From NCBI GenBank assembly GCA_041493205.1, contig JBGPYM010000153.1, positions 1-7,607 of the forward strand: a stretch of 7,607 nt of DNA. The letters run 5' to 3'. Source of the stretch: JBGPYM01 sp041493205 (GTDB lineage Bacteria > Bacteroidota > Ignavibacteria > UBA10030 > UBA6906). The translations under genes and the position numbers were made by a program. The notes under the pieces were generated by a model. That model saw only the letters and a program-made list of their open reading frames with translations. It did no database searches and was not told the DNA's origin. Positions 6,513-7,607 of the stretch are shown here, piece after piece; position 1 is the stretch's first letter, and each line of letters opens with the position of its first letter.

Positions 6513-7607
6513 TTACGGAGTCGGGCACTCAAGTTCGGGAATATCCACCCACATGCGCCGGTCCCATGACTCCATTCCCTTGTCGGCGAGCTGGACCCCC
6601 CGGGCCCCTTCCAGAAGATTCCACCGGAACGGTTCGTCTTTCACGATGTGGCGGAGGTAGAGCTCCCACTGAATCTTGAACGCATTATCGTATTCCTGTT
6701 GCGCTGCAACTTCCACCCAGTCGCCGAAGAAATCGATGGGGTTGGGGATGTCCGGATTCCAGACGGGGCGGGGTGTCGACTCATACGGCTGGATCACGCA
6801 GTCGCGGAGGCCCGCAACCGCCGAACCGCGCGTCCCGTCAACCTGCAGTGTGAGCAGATCATCGCGCCGGACGCGCACCGTCCAGGACGAATTGAACTGG
6901 GCCACAATGCCGTTGTCCAGCATGAACGTGGCGTACGCGGCATCATCCGCCGTGCACGGGTACGGCTTTCCCTCCTCGTTCCACCGCGTGGGGATATGTG
7001 TCGCCCCAAGGCAGGACACCGCCGTGACTTTTCCGAAAAGATTATCCAGCACGTAGCGCCAGTGGCAGAGCATGTCGACGATGACGCCCCCTCCGTCCTC
7101 TTTCCTGTAATTCCAGGAAGGGCGCTGGGAGGGAATGGGATTCCCTTCAAAGACCCAGTAGCCGAATTCCCCGCGCACAGAGAGAATGCGACCGAAGAAT
7201 CCCGTATCGATCAGCATCTTGAGTTTGATAATGCCGGGGAGCCAGAGCTTGTCCTGGACGACGCCATGTTTGATCCCCTTTTTCTTTGCCCGCAGATAAA
7301 GATCGTAGGCGTCAGCCGTCGTGAGAGCGGTCGGCTTTTCACAATAGATATGTTTCCCAGCTTCGATGGCAGCCCGGACGGAGGCCACGCGCATGTTGGT
7401 GGTTTGCGCGTCGAAATAGACGCTGTAGCGCGGGTCGGCCAGGACCGAGGAGACATCCGTCGTCCAGGTGGGGATACCGGATCGGGCAGCGAGCGCTTCA
7501 AGTTTTTCCGCGTTGCGGCCCACCAGGACCGGATCGGGCATGATCCGCTCGGTCTCGCTCAGGGTGACGCCCCCCTGGGCGATGATAGCGGCGACGGACC
7601 TGAGGAG
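6513..7607 (-). CDS. Gfo/Idh/MocA family oxidoreductase, 5' end outside window
   Basis: The frame stays open past the ATG at 7541 to the window edge, reading LLRSVAAIIAQGGVTLSE before it. The true start and the N-terminal glycine-rich NAD(P)-binding loop are therefore outside the window, and 364 residues are visible. Signatures are the second part of the Rossmann fold (DPVLVGRNAEKLEALA), AAIEAGKHIYCEKPTALTT with the conserved EKP lysine about 91 residues from the visible start, and GGGVIVDMLCHWRYVLDNLFG with the conserved Asp and His about 178 and 182 residues in. The family oxidises or reduces sugars and cyclitols at a hydroxyl/keto group with NAD(P), or catalyses related redox-linked steps. 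It lies directly upstream of the creatininase-like gene and is probably co-transcribed with it. Taking the ATG at 7541 as the start would remove part of the cofactor-binding fold, so that is not the real start. The substrate is unknown. Confidence 0.9.
   Translation of the reverse strand, partial: LLRSVAAIIAQGGVTLSETERIMPDPVLVGRNAEKLEALAARSGIPTWTTDVSSVLADPRYSVYFDAQTTNMRVASVRAAIEAGKHIYCEKPTALTTADAYDLYLRAKKKGIKHGVVQDKLWLPGIIKLKMLIDTGFFGRILSVRGEFGYWVFEGNPIPSQRPSWNYRKEDGGGVIVDMLCHWRYVLDNLFGKVTAVSCLGATHIPTRWNEEGKPYPCTADDAAYATFMLDNGIVAQFNSSWTVRVRRDDLLTLQVDGTRGSAVAGLRDCVIQPYESTPRPVWNPDIPNPIDFFGDWVEVAAQQEYDNAFKIQWELYLRHIVKDEPFRWNLLEGARGVQLADKGMESWDRRMWVDIPELECPTP

Noticed and set aside
6467..6532. 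TTG start extending the creatininase-like protein by 22 residues
   Set aside because: The extra residues are Arg-rich and unlike the family N-terminus, the start overlaps the upstream gene by 20 bases, and no good ribosome binding site precedes it. The GTG at 6466 fits family length better.
1..7607. Search for tRNA/rRNA genes, CRISPR repeats, insertion sequences, long direct or inverted repeats, and rho-independent terminators
   Set aside because: By eye nothing convincing was seen. Intergenic gaps are too short to hold most of these, and no GC hairpin followed by a T-run was found on the coding strand.

Overview
The window is a GC-rich, gene-dense bacterial segment in which every gene I can support lies on the minus strand. 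Read from the right edge to the left edge, the order is: Gfo/Idh/MocA oxidoreductase (start outside the window), creatininase-family hydrolase, BadF/NAGK-type sugar kinase, cupin-type glucose-6-phosphate isomerase, small mannose-6-phosphate-isomerase-like cupin, ~600-residue class I mannose-6-phosphate isomerase with an extra N-terminal domain, MFS sugar/proton symporter, a 19-codon signal-peptide-like ORF, and a secreted protein (3' end outside the window). Junctions are overlaps of 4 to 14 bases or gaps of at most about 46 bases. No promoter, terminator, tRNA, rRNA, mobile element or CRISPR array is visible. The window is most simply the interior of one carbohydrate-utilisation operon.

The organism is probably a Gram-negative, heterotrophic, GC-rich bacterium. 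The gene set (long class I PMI, creatininase-like protein with the GATEAHN/LPYGTDN signature, Gfo oxidoreductase, sugar-porter MFS, secreted protein) reminds me of polysaccharide and sugar loci from Bacteroidota/Ignavibacteria-like or other FCB/PVC-type lineages. This is an impression from family resemblance only, and no marker gene is present to fix the taxonomy.

Likely division of labour (inference): the secreted protein acts on an extracellular substrate. The MFS porter imports the released sugar and the BadF-family kinase phosphorylates it. The cupin PGI, the small cupin and the class I PMI interconvert aldose and ketose phosphates to feed fructose-6-phosphate into central metabolism. The oxidoreductase and the creatininase-like hydrolase look like a second branch that oxidises a sugar or cyclitol and hydrolyses the product. 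The exact substrate cannot be read from the sequence.

The points most worth a second look are the three aldose/ketose isomerase-type proteins in tandem, the PMI whose N-terminal domain looks like a kinase fold with a ruined P-loop, the oxidoreductase/creatininase pair, and the tiny signal-peptide-like ORF coupled to the MFS stop codon just before a second signal peptide.
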